Source: an uncultured Eubacteriales bacterium
Lineage (GTDB): Bacteria; Bacillota; Clostridia; Christensenellales; Aristaeellaceae
DNA length: 64,000 nucleotides
NCBI GenBank assembly: GCA_902764875.1
Contig: CACWXP010000012.1
Coordinates: forward strand, 28,108 to 92,107
Direction: 5' to 3'
The stretch's first letter is position 1. Each line of letters begins with the position of its first letter. The translations under genes and the position numbers were made by a program. Below are positions 36,506-45,852 of this stretch, in pieces. The notes under the pieces were generated by a model. It worked only from the letters and a program-made list of their open reading frames with translations, made no database searches and was not told where the DNA came from.

Positions 36506-37981
36506 ATGGTTTCTCTTTTGCTTTCCCTGGCTGTTCTTGTTATCGGCTATCTGGTTTACGGACGGCTGACGGAAAAAGTCTTCGGGCCGGACGACCGTCA
36601 AACCCCGGCCGTCACCATTAACGACGGGGTGGACTGCGTGCCCATGAAGCCCTGGAAGGCTTTCCTGGTGCAGCTGCTGAACATTGCGGGCACCGGTCCG
36701 ATTTTCGGGCCGCTGATGGGCGCCGTTTTCGGACCGGTTGTGTTCCTGTGGATTGTTTTGGGATCGATTCTCGGCGGTGCGGTGCACGACTATATGAGCG
36801 GTATGATTTCCAGCCGCCACGGAGGCAACTCGATTGCCGAACTGTCCGGAATCTACCTGGGTAATGCCGCGAGATGGGTCATGCGCATATTCTCGGTCGT
36901 TTTGCTGGTGCTGTGCGGTGTTGTGTTTGTCACAAGCCCGGCAGGACTGATCAGCGGTCTGCTTGAACAGCTGCATGCGCCGGCATGGATGGATACGACC
37001 TTCTGGGCAGTGGTGATTCTTGCTTATTACCTGCTGGCGACGCTGATGCCGATTGACAAGGTGATCGGGAAACTATATCCGGTTTTCGGCGTGCTTCTTG
37101 TCGCGATGGCGGCGGCTGTGATGGGAGGAATCCTTTTCTCCGGCGGAAAGTACACGATTCCGGAAATTTCGCTTTCGAATCTGCATCCGGAGGGAACGCC
37201 TGTCTGGCCGTATATGTTTATCACCGTTGCCTGCGGCGCGATATCCGGTTTCCATGCAACACAGTCACCGATGATTGCCAAGTGTATCACCAGCGAGAAA
37301 CAGGGACGGAAAATCTTCTATGGCGCCATGATCGGCGAATCCGTGATTGCTCTGATTTGGGCAGCAGCCGGCGTCGCTTTTTACGGTGCGACGCAGGTGC
37401 TGAATGATGCGCTGAAAAGCGGGCCTTCCGATGTGGTCTATCAGATTTCAACGGGAGTGCTCGGAGCAGCAGGCAGTATTCTGGCTATTGCGGGTGTGAT
37501 TGTCTGCCCGATCACTTCCGGCGATACGGCGTTCCGCAGCGCACGACTGATTCTTGCGGAAATATTCCATCTGGACCAAAAGAAGATCCGGTCCAGGCTG
37601 GTGATCACCATTCCGCTGCTGGTTGTCGGCGGATTGCTCACCTGGTACTCAACGACGAACAGCAACGGTTTCCAGACGATCTGGCGTTATTTCTCCTGGT
37701 CCAACCAGACACTGGCCATGATTTCCCTGTGGGTGGCAACAGCTTATCTGCTGAAGAAAGGGAAGACCAAATTCGGATCGGTGATCACCGCGCTGCCGGC
37801 AGTGTTCATGTCTGCCGTCAGCATGACCTATATTCTGATGGCCAAGGAAGGTTTCAGCCTGTCCTCTTCCATCGCGTATCCCGTCGGCGCGGGATTTGCC
37901 CTGGCACTGTGCGGCGTCTATCTGTGGGCTTTCCTTAAAAAGAAAACGGTTTCCCGTTACGGGATTGAAGATCCTTCGTGA
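36506..37981 (+). CDS. cstA: Carbon starvation protein A-type transporter
   Basis: 491-residue polytopic membrane protein, shorter than the 700-residue E. coli CstA but typical of Gram-positive forms. Family motifs include MKPWKAFLVQLLNIAGTGPIFGPLMGA, VHDYMSGMISSRHGG and CGAISGFHATQSPMIAKC. CstA and its relative BtsT take up peptides or pyruvate, induced when carbon is scarce. GGGAGG lies nine bases before the start and a consensus promoter drives it. The binding-protein gene of importer 3 begins 100 bases downstream without an intervening terminator, so partial cotranscription is possible. Confidence 0.92.
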   Translation: MVSLLLSLAVLVIGYLVYGRLTEKVFGPDDRQTPAVTINDGVDCVPMKPWKAFLVQLLNIAGTGPIFGPLMGAVFGPVVFLWIVLGSILGGAVHDYMSGMISSRHGGNSIAELSGIYLGNAARWVMRIFSVVLLVLCGVVFVTSPAGLISGLLEQLHAPAWMDTTFWAVVILAYYLLATLMPIDKVIGKLYPVFGVLLVAMAAAVMGGILFSGGKYTIPEISLSNLHPEGTPVWPYMFITVACGAISGFHATQSPMIAKCITSEKQGRKIFYGAMIGESVIALIWAAAGVAFYGATQVLNDALKSGPSDVVYQISTGVLGAAGSILAIAGVIVCPITSGDTAFRSARLILAEIFHLDQKKIRSRLVITIPLLVVGGLLTWYSTTNSNGFQTIWRYFSWSNQTLAMISLWVATAYLLKKGKTKFGSVITALPAVFMSAVSMTYILMAKEGFSLSSSIAYPVGAGFALALCGVYLWAFLKKKTVSRYGIEDPS

Positions 37982-38081
37982 CGGATTGAAGACGAGGGTG
38001 AGTATGCAGGAGGATTGCCTTGCGCAGTTCCGCAGGGAAGCGGAAGCGTGGTATGCAAAAATAAAGAAGGAGGCTCTTCCA

Positions 38082-39173
38082 ATGAAAAAACTGCTTTGTC
38101 TGGTTCTTGGCCTGATCCTGCTGCTGTCTGTCAGCGGCTCTGCCCTTGCGGTCAACGAGGATGTGGAAGGCGAACTGGTCATCTTTACGTCCATGTATAA
38201 AGAAGTCCTGCCGATGATGGACGCGGCGCTCAAGGCGGAATTCCCGAACCTGACCCCCGGAAACGAGGGAAGTTTCTTCTTCCAGGGCGGCTCCAACGAC
38301 CTGATCGCCAAGATCTACGGCGAAATGGGTGAGAAGCGGGACGGCCCCCTCAGCGCGGATATCATCATGGTGGCGGAACCTGCCTTTGCACTGGAACTGA
38401 AAGACTATGGCTATCTGCAGCCCTTCACTTTCGAGGATGCGGAGAATAAGCTGCGCTTCCCTTATGACAAGGACGGCTACTGGTATCCGGTGCGCGTGTG
38501 CAACATGGTTCTGGCGTACAATCCGGAAGCGGCGGATTATTTTGCCGCCAAGGGCGTCAATGTGGCGAAGAGCTTTAAGGATTTTGCCTACGATCCGACG
38601 CTCAAAGGCTATATCTCCATGGGCGATCCGATGAAGAGCGGCACCAGCTATGCGTCGATCATCTCTCTGATGGATAAATACGGAGAGGAATATCTGGATA
38701 AGCTGGCGGCAAATAAGGTGGAGCGCGCTTCCGGCTCCGGCGCCATTGCCAAGCTGCAGGGTGAGGGCGGCGAATACGGCACGGCTTCCCTGATGATTCT
38801 GGAAGAATCCATCCTCAACTATGTCCAGAAGGAAGCGGCAGAAGGACGCGATGTAACCAGCGTGAAAATCTGCTATCCAGAGGACGGTGTCATCCTGATC
38901 CCCTCGCCGGTGATGATTGTGGAGGAAAGCCTCTCGAAAAACTGCAATACAGAAGCCGCCGAAGCCGTAGCCGAATGGTTCCTCAGCCCGGAAGGACAGA
39001 AGCTGATCATAAAGGCGAATATGCACGGTGTGCTGAAGGATATGGGTGAAATTCCGGACGGATCCGTCAGCACCGATGAACTCGTTGCCAAAGATCTGGG
39101 CGTGGATTGGGATAAAGCCTATCATGAACGGGAACAGATCAAAAAGCTCTGGAGCGAAAAAGTCACCCAGTAA
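38082..39173 (+). CDS. Extracellular solute-binding protein of ABC importer 3
   Basis: 363 residues from ATG 38082, ten bases after AGAAGGAGG, with signal peptide MKKLLCLVLGLILLLSVSGSALA. The frame continues upstream to an ATG at 38004, adding a non-signal 26-residue segment, which I reject. The mature part EGELVIFTSMYKEVLPMMDAAL and IIMVAEPAFALELKDYGYL belongs to the COG1840/FbpA-like group. The residues where Fe3+-binding tyrosines would sit are absent (GTASLMILEESILNYV). It is followed directly by its permease and ATPase, with no terminator between, unlike importers 1 and 2. Confidence 0.88.
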   Translation: MKKLLCLVLGLILLLSVSGSALAVNEDVEGELVIFTSMYKEVLPMMDAALKAEFPNLTPGNEGSFFFQGGSNDLIAKIYGEMGEKRDGPLSADIIMVAEPAFALELKDYGYLQPFTFEDAENKLRFPYDKDGYWYPVRVCNMVLAYNPEAADYFAAKGVNVAKSFKDFAYDPTLKGYISMGDPMKSGTSYASIISLMDKYGEEYLDKLAANKVERASGSGAIAKLQGEGGEYGTASLMILEESILNYVQKEAAEGRDVTSVKICYPEDGVILIPSPVMIVEESLSKNCNTEAAEAVAEWFLSPEGQKLIIKANMHGVLKDMGEIPDGSVSTDELVAKDLGVDWDKAYHEREQIKKLWSEKVTQ

Positions 39174-39188
39174 TGACACGGGATTGAT

Positions 39189-41660
39189 ATGATGAGGAAA
39201 AAAGAGACGGGACGTCATCCCGCTTCGGTTTGCACGAAGATCGGCCTGGCAGCATGTTTTCTGCTGGGCCTCATCTTCGTGTTCTTTGGTTTCAGGGGGC
39301 AGAACCAGGTTGCGGATGCAAGCCTCGGCAATGACGACAGCTATAACGCGATCTACACGCTCTCCAAGGACGTCAATGCCGCCTGGGAAACAGCGTCGGC
39401 AGACCTCGCGTCCTTCACGGAGGAGGAACGAAATTCGCTGGATGAAACAGTCCTCAGCCTGCTGAAGGCAAACTGGGAAAACACCCGGGCCGGCGCCGGT
39501 GAAGATGCAGCGGCTTTTACGGCAGGGAACAGGGCCGCCGCCTGGAAACTGATGACGGTTTCCGGCCTGGTGAACGGCCCGAAGGTGTCCGCGTCCCTCC
39601 GGAAGAAGATCACGGCACTCCCGGCGGACAGCAAAACGGACTTCCGGCGTCAGCTGCTGTCCTGTCTGAACGATGAGAACGCGCAGCAGCCGGCGCAGGC
39701 GGAACAGGCGCTGGAAGGTCTGACCGGCGATGAACGCCGGGCCATGGTGATGCAGCTGTATATCACCGCCCTCGGGGATGAAAAACAACAGGTCACCGAG
39801 CATGTGCGGGATCTGAAAAAGAGCGTCCGCAACAAGGACAGCATGCTCACCGCCTTTGAGATGGTCGTCCGGGGAGAAACCTCCTGGCTCTGGCAGTTTA
39901 TTGTCAGCAACAGCAAAACGGTCATTCTTTTCGGCGTGCTGCTGATACTGGATGTGATCCTCCTTGCACTGCTCATGGCTTCCGAGAAGCAGTGGATCCT
40001 GAACATCAAGTGGGTCGTTATCCTGCTGATCGTTGATTTCCTGCTGGTCTTCCTGGTGCTGCCGGTTTTCTATATGATTTACCGGGGACTCTTTCCGAAC
40101 GGAAGCTTCTCGCTGGAAACCATCCGCCGCCTCTTCAGCTATTCCCTGAATCTGGACGCGCTGAAGAACACGCTGATCGCCGCCTTTGCGACCATGGTTC
40201 TGGGCACGATGATTGCATTTCCCCTGGCCTGGCTGGTGGGCCGGACCAACCTTTACGGCCGGAAGTTCTTCCGTTCCCTCTTTGTCATGACCTATATGGT
40301 GCCGCCCTATGTAGGCGCCATGGCCTGGCTTCGGCTGCTGAATCCGAATGCGGGCATCATCAATCAGTGGCTTCGCGCGCTCTTCGGCCTCAGCGGCCCC
40401 GGCCCCCTGAATATCTACACGCTGCCGGGGATGATCTGGGTTCTGACGACGTTCTATTATCCCTATGCGTTTATCACCATCAGCCGGGCCATGGAAAAGA
40501 TGGATCCGTCCCTCGAAGAGGCAGGCCGGATTTCCGGCGCGTCCCCGCTGAAGACGGTTTTCACCATAACCCTGCCGATGATGATGCCTTCCCTGATCGG
40601 CGGAGCGCTGCTGGTATTCATTGCCGCCGCAAGCTGCTACGGCATCCCTTCGATCATCGGCGCCCAGGGAAATGTCAATACGATCACAACCCGTATCGTG
40701 GAATATGTGTCGCTGGGTCAGGACAGTCTGAACGATGCGATCGGCCTTGCGGGTTTCCTGATGATCGTCGCACTGATCATTCTTTTTGTTTCGGACGGTG
40801 TGCTTGCGAGAAAGCAGTATATCACTGTTTCAGGAAAGTCGGTGCAGCCGGCGATGGTGGATCTGCGGAAAGGCCGGCTGCCGCTCACGCTTCTGGTGGC
40901 GTTTTTCGCGGTCGTTGTGGTGGTCATCCCGTTTACGGTGATTCTCACGACGTCTTTCAAGGCGGATCTTGGCAAAAGCGTCTTCGATCCGGCAAATTTC
41001 ACGACATCCAACTGGGTTTCCGTCTTCACGATGACCGAAACCATCAGCAGCATGAAAAACTCGCTGATCTTTGCCGCCGTCACGGCGACGGTGGGCCTGC
41101 TCGTCGCCTGCGTGATGGGCTGGCTCCTGCAGCGAACCCAGGTTCGCGGCAGGTCCATTCCGAATTTCCTCATCACCCTCGGTTCCGGAACACCTTCCGT
41201 TGTTATCGCCCTGGGGCTCATCATGACCATGCGGGGCAATTTCGGCATCAATATTTACAACACAGCCTGGATCCTCATTGTTGCCTATCTGATCAAGTAT
41301 ATGATGATGGGTATGCGCACGGTGGTATCGGCCATGAGCCAGATTCATGTTTCCCTCGAGGAAAGCAGCCAGATCGCCGGCGCGGGGTGGGGACGCACCA
41401 TGCTGAAGATCACCGGCCCCCTGATTCTTCCGTCGATCGCGGCAGGCTGGTTCCTGATCTTTATTCCCAGCTTCTATGAACTGTCCATGACGGCGCTGCT
41501 CTATTCCAGCACCACCAAAACGATCGGCTATCAGCTGTATGAGTTCTGGTCCTATACCAGCCAGCCGATGAGCTGCGCCCTGGCCTTTGGTATTCTGCTG
41601 ATCGTCATCCTGCTGAACTTCCTGCTCAACCGCCTCACCAAGGGCAATTTCTCGATTTGA
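39189..41660 (+). CDS. ABC transporter permease with a large extracytoplasmic insert, importer 3
   Basis: 823 residues, much longer than the usual 540-650 for fused FbpB-type permeases. After one N-terminal helix (about 17-38), some 200 helical, charged residues (about 40-235, with EQALEGLTGDERRAMVMQL) precede the two permease halves. EAA loops are LEEAGRISGASPLKTVFTITLP and LEESSQIAGAGWGRTMLKITGP. The topology puts the insert outside the membrane, where it could contact the binding protein or sense solute. Start is MMRKKE; a weak ribosome site precedes it and the gene lies 15 bases after the binding protein. Confidence 0.88.
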   Translation: MMRKKETGRHPASVCTKIGLAACFLLGLIFVFFGFRGQNQVADASLGNDDSYNAIYTLSKDVNAAWETASADLASFTEEERNSLDETVLSLLKANWENTRAGAGEDAAAFTAGNRAAAWKLMTVSGLVNGPKVSASLRKKITALPADSKTDFRRQLLSCLNDENAQQPAQAEQALEGLTGDERRAMVMQLYITALGDEKQQVTEHVRDLKKSVRNKDSMLTAFEMVVRGETSWLWQFIVSNSKTVILFGVLLILDVILLALLMASEKQWILNIKWVVILLIVDFLLVFLVLPVFYMIYRGLFPNGSFSLETIRRLFSYSLNLDALKNTLIAAFATMVLGTMIAFPLAWLVGRTNLYGRKFFRSLFVMTYMVPPYVGAMAWLRLLNPNAGIINQWLRALFGLSGPGPLNIYTLPGMIWVLTTFYYPYAFITISRAMEKMDPSLEEAGRISGASPLKTVFTITLPMMMPSLIGGALLVFIAAASCYGIPSIIGAQGNVNTITTRIVEYVSLGQDSLNDAIGLAGFLMIVALIILFVSDGVLARKQYITVSGKSVQPAMVDLRKGRLPLTLLVAFFAVVVVVIPFTVILTTSFKADLGKSVFDPANFTTSNWVSVFTMTETISSMKNSLIFAAVTATVGLLVACVMGWLLQRTQVRGRSIPNFLITLGSGTPSVVIALGLIMTMRGNFGINIYNTAWILIVAYLIKYMMMGMRTVVSAMSQIHVSLEESSQIAGAGWGRTMLKITGPLILPSIAAGWFLIFIPSFYELSMTALLYSSTTKTIGYQLYEFWSYTSQPMSCALAFGILLIVILLNFLLNRLTKGNFSI

Positions 41661-41692
41661 TCCATTTTTTCCGGCTGAAAGGATGAACACCG

Positions 41693-42766
41693 ATGTCAAC
41701 CGTTACCATCAAGAATGTTACAAAATCCTTTGGCAGCAATGTCGTTCTCAGTGAGTTTAACGAAACCTTCGGCGACGGGGAGTTTGTCACCCTCCTGGGG
41801 CCTTCCGGCTGCGGAAAGACCACGATGCTGCGCATCATCGCCGGCTTTGAAAAGCCCACTGCGGGCGAGGTTTATATCGGCGATCAGCTGGTTTCCGGGG
41901 GAAACACCTTTGTACCGCCGGAAAAACGGGGTATCGGCATGGTGTTTCAGAGTTATGCCGTCTGGCCGCATATGAATGTTTTTGAAAATGTGGCCTATCC
42001 GCTGCAGATCCAGAAGCAGCCGAAGGAGAAAATCTGGGAGGCTGTCGGAAAAGTGCTGGAAACCGTGCATCTGTCTCAGTACGCGGAGCGTCTGCCAAAC
42101 CAGCTTTCCGGCGGACAGCAGCAGCGGGTCGCCCTGGCCCGGGCCCTGGTGGCAGAGCCGAGGCTTCTCCTGCTGGACGAGCCCCTGAGCAACCTGGATG
42201 CGAAACTGCGGGAATCCATGCGCTTTGAGATCAAGGAGATCCAGCAGCGGACAGGAATCACCGTGGTTTATGTTACCCATGATCAGACCGAAGCCATGGC
42301 CATGAGCGACCGGATCTTCCTGATCAACCGGGGCGTCGTGCAGCAGTGCGGCACTCCGCAGGACATCTATAACCGCCCTGCCAATCAGTTCGTGGCGGAT
42401 TTCCTCGGGAAGGTGGATTTTTTCAAGGGTGAGGTGAGGGACGGACGGATTGTTTTTCCCGTCATGGGCGGCCAGTCTCTGCCGTATGACGGGGAACGCA
42501 CCGGAAAGGTGGAAGCGGCGATCCGGCCTGAAAACATCTTCTTTGCGGAGAACGGCCCCCTCAGCGGGGTGATGGAAACGGTTTATTATCTCGGAGATGT
42601 CTGCGACTGCCGTGTACGGGTGGGTGAAGCCCTGGTCCGTGTGATCACCGGCGGCTGGCAGGAAGAAAGTCTGCGCAAAGGGCAACCGGTTCGCCTGCAG
42701 GTCCGGGATTTTATGGTCTTCCCGGACGACGGACTTCTGGAGCAGATGCTGACAATCCAGACGTAA
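41693..42766 (+). CDS. ABC transporter ATP-binding protein of importer 3
   Basis: 357 residues with Walker [15 protein letters not shown]-loop [11 protein letters not shown], signature [15 protein letters not shown], Walker B LLLLDEP and H-loop [14 protein letters not shown]. The C-terminal TOBE region starts [35 protein letters not shown] precedes the start. It completes the third FbpABC-like set in the window and is followed by an alpha/beta hydrolase that may be part of the operon. Confidence 0.93.
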   Translation: MSTVTIKNVTKSFGSNVVLSEFNETFGDGEFVTLLGPSGCGKTTMLRIIAGFEKPTAGEVYIGDQLVSGGNTFVPPEKRGIGMVFQSYAVWPHMNVFENVAYPLQIQKQPKEKIWEAVGKVLETVHLSQYAERLPNQLSGGQQQRVALARALVAEPRLLLLDEPLSNLDAKLRESMRFEIKEIQQRTGITVVYVTHDQTEAMAMSDRIFLINRGVVQQCGTPQDIYNRPANQFVADFLGKVDFFKGEVRDGRIVFPVMGGQSLPYDGERTGKVEAAIRPENIFFAENGPLSGVMETVYYLGDVCDCRVRVGEALVRVITGGWQEESLRKGQPVRLQVRDFMVFPDDGLLEQMLTIQT

Positions 42767-42842
42767 GAACAGAAGGAAACAGGCGGATCTGATTATGGCC
42801 GCCGTGTGCGCCGGCAGTTTTGCGGAAAGCGGGGAGAATGAA

Positions 42843-43658
42843 GTGAATATATCGATTGAAAAGGTTGAAGTGAACGGCTTTTCGATGGATTATTTCCGCT
42901 TCGGGCATGGGCCGAAAACCCTCGTGATTCTGCCCGGGCTCAGTGTGGAAAGCGTCATGAAGTTTGCGCCAAGTGTGGCAAATTCGTACGCCCCGCTCAC
43001 CGATGATTTCACCGTCTATGTTTTCGACCGCAGGAAGGAACTGCCCGCAACCTATTCCCTGCATGAAATGGCTCATGATACAACTGCGGCCCTCCGTGCC
43101 CTCGGACTGGATCAGGTCTGCCTCTTCGGTGCTTCCCAGGGCGGCATGATCGCGATGGTCGTCGCCATAGAGCATCCGGAGCTGGTTGCCCGTCTGGCAC
43201 TAGGCTCCACTTCCGCCTGCATGGATGGGGAAGCGGAAAAGGTGATTGAAAACTGGATCAGCCTGGCAAAACAGGGAAATGCGGAAGAACTGTATCTCGC
43301 TTTCGGTGAAGCCATCTATCCTTCCGCGGTCTTTGAGCAGGCCCGGGATCTGCTGGTCGAAAGCGCAAAGGCGGTCACGGATGCGGATCTGGTCCGCTTT
43401 GCGATCCTGGCGGAAACCATTGAAGGGTTTGATGTGGTCGATTTGCTGCACAGGATAGAATGCCCGGTGCTGGTTCTCGGCTCCAAAGATGACAGGGCGC
43501 TGGGCGGGGAAGCTTCCGAACAGGTTGCGGAGAAGCTGAAGGATAAGCCGGGTTGCGAACTGGTGATGTACGAGGGCTACGGCCATGCAGCGTATGACCT
43601 GGCCCCGGATTACAGGGAGCGGCTGAAAACTTTTTTTCTCAAAGACACGGAAAGGTAA
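42843..43658 (+). CDS. Alpha/beta hydrolase
   Basis: 271 residues. The nucleophile elbow is FGASQGGM, with the serine at about residue 100, the acid lies in VLGSKDDRALG and the catalytic histidine in YEGYGHAAYD. The early motif VILPGLSVE forms the oxyanion hole region. I chose the GTG at 42843, six bases after GGGGAG. The ATG at 42795 lacks a well-spaced site and adds a Cys-containing stretch with no recognised role. It trails the ABC importer 3 genes by about 75 bases. Substrate unknown; hydrolysis of an imported ester is a reasonable guess. Confidence 0.85.
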   Translation: MNISIEKVEVNGFSMDYFRFGHGPKTLVILPGLSVESVMKFAPSVANSYAPLTDDFTVYVFDRRKELPATYSLHEMAHDTTAALRALGLDQVCLFGASQGGMIAMVVAIEHPELVARLALGSTSACMDGEAEKVIENWISLAKQGNAEELYLAFGEAIYPSAVFEQARDLLVESAKAVTDADLVRFAILAETIEGFDVVDLLHRIECPVLVLGSKDDRALGGEASEQVAEKLKDKPGCELVMYEGYGHAAYDLAPDYRERLKTFFLKDTER

Positions 43659-43691
43659 GCCCGGTGACACGATCGCAGTTTTTTTGCGGCA

Positions 43692-43721
43692 TTGACGGCG
43701 AAGGCGGTTGTATGGTATGAT
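43692..43721 (+). promoter_or_regulatory. Promoter of the coiled-coil protein gene
   Basis: TTGACG at 43692-43697, 18-base spacer, TATGAT at 43716-43721. The leader then contains the hairpin CCTGTCC / GGACAGG (about 43759-43783). Confidence 0.65.
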
Positions 43722-43828
43722 CCATACGAGTGAAACATAACGACAGCCGAAAAGATCCTGTCCGGTGCGGGAATGGACAGGCTGTCAGGACAATTGAATA
43801 AAATCTAAATCAAAGGAGGACCCGGAAC

Positions 43829-44491
43829 ATGTTCAATAGAAAGGCAATTGAGGAACTGGAAGGCAAAGTGCGGTCCATAGAAGGCGATCTGCAGAGCGTG
43901 CAGAAAGAGAAAACGGATCTGGAAACCAAACTGAAGACTGCGCAGAAAGAGAAAGCGGATCTGGAAACCCTGCTGAACAGTGCCAACGAAAAAATCAGCG
44001 AGCTGGAAGAAAAACTGAAGAATACGGATTACGACGAACTGAAAGAACAAGCCAAGAAGGCTGCCGTTGAATTTGAAGGCCTGAAAGAGCTGTATACCGA
44101 GAAGATCAAGGAGTTTGAGGAATCCCGGGAAAGCAAGGAAGAAGCCTTTGCGAAGGAAGCGGCGCTCAAACGGAACAATCTGGACGAAGAAATCCAGGCC
44201 AACCGCTCAGAAAATCAGGATCGGGTTACCAACTCTGTCAGGGCCTTTACGGGAAGTTACATGTATTACATGGATCAGATCCGCCTGTTGATGGACGCGC
44301 TGAACCAGGCGGCAACGGAGACCGGGAAGACGCTGTTTGCCAGCGAAGTGGAAGATGTCAAGGAATGCTTCGGTGCACGCATCGCGGAGCATCTCCGGAA
44401 GGACGTCGGCGAGCTGAAACAGGGAACCGGGGATCGCCTGCTGATCAGCGGAGCGAATGAAGAGAGAATCGTGGCCCGGATTAAACCCTGA
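43829..44491 (+). CDS. Coiled-coil protein of unknown function
   Basis: 220 residues, highly charged. Residues 1-130 form a long coiled coil with a near-repeat QKEKTDLETKLKTA / QKEKADLETLLNSA. The C-terminal 90 residues (SVRAFTGSYMYYMDQIRLLMDAL ... GTGDRLLISGANEERIVARIKP) look folded, with no motif I can name. There is no signal peptide or membrane helix. The layout is loosely GrpE-like (long helix plus small C-terminal domain), but sequence identity is not evident. It has AAAGGAGG before the ATG, its own promoter, and a terminator downstream, so it is a monocistronic unit. Confidence 0.8.
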   Translation: MFNRKAIEELEGKVRSIEGDLQSVQKEKTDLETKLKTAQKEKADLETLLNSANEKISELEEKLKNTDYDELKEQAKKAAVEFEGLKELYTEKIKEFEESRESKEEAFAKEAALKRNNLDEEIQANRSENQDRVTNSVRAFTGSYMYYMDQIRLLMDALNQAATETGKTLFASEVEDVKECFGARIAEHLRKDVGELKQGTGDRLLISGANEERIVARIKP

Positions 44492-44535
44492 GACGGATCA
44501 CCGCCGGGGCGGGTTCAATGATTCCGGCAGCAAAG

Positions 44536-44562
44536 AGCGGCTCTGCCTCGAGCCGCTTTTTC
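44536..44562 (+). terminator. Terminator of the coiled-coil protein gene
   Basis: Stem AGCGGCTC / GAGCCGCT with a six-base loop, followed by TTTTTCTGTTTT. It occupies the 290-base gap before the next promoter. Confidence 0.8.
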
Positions 44563-44699
44563 TGTTTTCCCGCAGTGCCCGGAGAGGGAACCGGAAGCGA
44601 GCCATATCAGGCGGATATCCTGCTGGAAGAGGACCGGATCGCGATGATTGCCCCTTTGATCATGCCGGGAGGAAAGGATGGACAGACAGAACAATCCGT

Positions 44700-44728
44700 T
44701 TGACATGCCCAAAGCAGTTTTATATAAT
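44700..44728 (+). promoter_or_regulatory. Promoter of the SH3-domain protein gene
   Basis: TTGACA at 44700-44705, 17-base spacer, TATAAT at 44723-44728; both hexamers are perfect consensus. Confidence 0.88.
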
Positions 44729-44783
44729 ACCTGCAGTAAGGTACCCCGGAACAATCCCATAAAAATGTGAAAGGAAAGAAAAA

Positions 44784-45752
44784 ATGAAACTCAGAAAACT
44801 GTTCTGCATCGCGGCGATCCTCTGCCTGCTCTGCTCCGTGGCTGCGGCGGACAGGCCCGGGAATTTCAGCTACGCCGTCCCGGTGAATATTATCCGCAGC
44901 AGCGTGCGGCCCTACAACTGGGAGTCCCAGGAATACCGGAATGGCCGGATCGCGACGCATATCGATTCCGCTCTGGACGGGAACTGCTCCACGGCGATGT
45001 GGTTCGGCTGCTACAACAATGCTGCCACGGACGATATTCCGGATATCACCTTCTATTTTGACAACGCGACGATCAAGGACATCTGGATCCGGAACGGAAG
45101 CGAGAAGTCCGACAACTTCCGGGATTATGCCCGGATGGGCAATCTGGCCGTGACCATTTGGTCCGGCGACAGGAGCTACGGCCTCTATTTCCCCCGGAAA
45201 GGCCGCTATAACAAGTTCTACAATCTCCAGGACAATTACGACGCCGACGAGCTTTCCGAAAACTTCATTGACGGATATCAGCGCTATGCCCTGGACAACA
45301 CCTACTATAACGTGACCAAGATCGAGTTCTGGGTCAAGGGATGGTATGAAGGGGAAAAGAAGGACAATCAGCACCGCTATCAGATGTGGATCGCGGATAT
45401 CGCTTTCCTGTCGGATTCCCTGGTGAACCTCTACGGCCCCGGTGTCTTTGATTCTTCCTATGGCATCCGTATGCCGTCTCAGAACTGGGTGCCGACGACG
45501 ACCGCCGCGCCGCAGATCAATTCATCCTCCGGATTCGCAAGGACCAACCGGCAGGACGTGAGAGTGCGGGAATATCCCGACAAAACCAGCGCGCTGAAAC
45601 AGCTCATTTCCAAATCCGGAAGTTTTGTTGAACTGGTGTCCAGGACCACCGGCAACGACGGACGCCTGTGGTATTACGTGAACACAGAGGACGGCATCAA
45701 CGGCTATATCCGCGAGGATTTCCTGACCGTTCAGCGGCAGCCCGGCAGCTGA
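44784..45752 (+). CDS. Secreted protein with glycan-binding-like and SH3 domains
   Basis: 322 residues with signal peptide MKLRKLFCIAAILCLLCSVAAAD. Residues about 35-215 (ATHIDSALDGNCSTAMWFG, DITFYFDNATIKDIWIRNGS, KIEFWVKGWYEG) resemble the discoidin/NADase-type glycan-binding domain seen in clostridial surface proteins. A short threonine-rich linker follows, and the C-terminus VREYPDKTSALKQLISKSGSFVEL ... WYYVNTEDGINGYIREDFL is a bacterial SH3 domain. Both suggest attachment to cell-wall or host glycans. No enzyme domain is seen. A consensus promoter implies strong expression. Confidence 0.82.
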   Translation: MKLRKLFCIAAILCLLCSVAAADRPGNFSYAVPVNIIRSSVRPYNWESQEYRNGRIATHIDSALDGNCSTAMWFGCYNNAATDDIPDITFYFDNATIKDIWIRNGSEKSDNFRDYARMGNLAVTIWSGDRSYGLYFPRKGRYNKFYNLQDNYDADELSENFIDGYQRYALDNTYYNVTKIEFWVKGWYEGEKKDNQHRYQMWIADIAFLSDSLVNLYGPGVFDSSYGIRMPSQNWVPTTTAAPQINSSSGFARTNRQDVRVREYPDKTSALKQLISKSGSFVELVSRTTGNDGRLWYYVNTEDGINGYIREDFLTVQRQPGS

Positions 45753-45757
45753 GACGG

Positions 45758-45786
45758 TTGAAAATGGCATACGAAATCTGTATAAT
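45758..45786 (+). promoter_or_regulatory. Promoter of the Bax-inhibitor-like gene
   Basis: TTGAAA at 45758-45763, 17-base spacer, consensus TATAAT at 45781-45786, beginning five bases after the preceding stop codon. Confidence 0.8.
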
Positions 45787-45852
45787 GATCCGGACGTCAG
45801 GAGGATTTCCGGCGTCCGCAAAGTTTTGAAGAAAGCTGAAGGTGAAAAGAGA

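Noticed and set aside
38004-38081. 26-residue in-frame N-terminal extension of the importer 3 binding protein
   Set aside because: It would hide the signal peptide that begins at 38082, which also has the better ribosome site.
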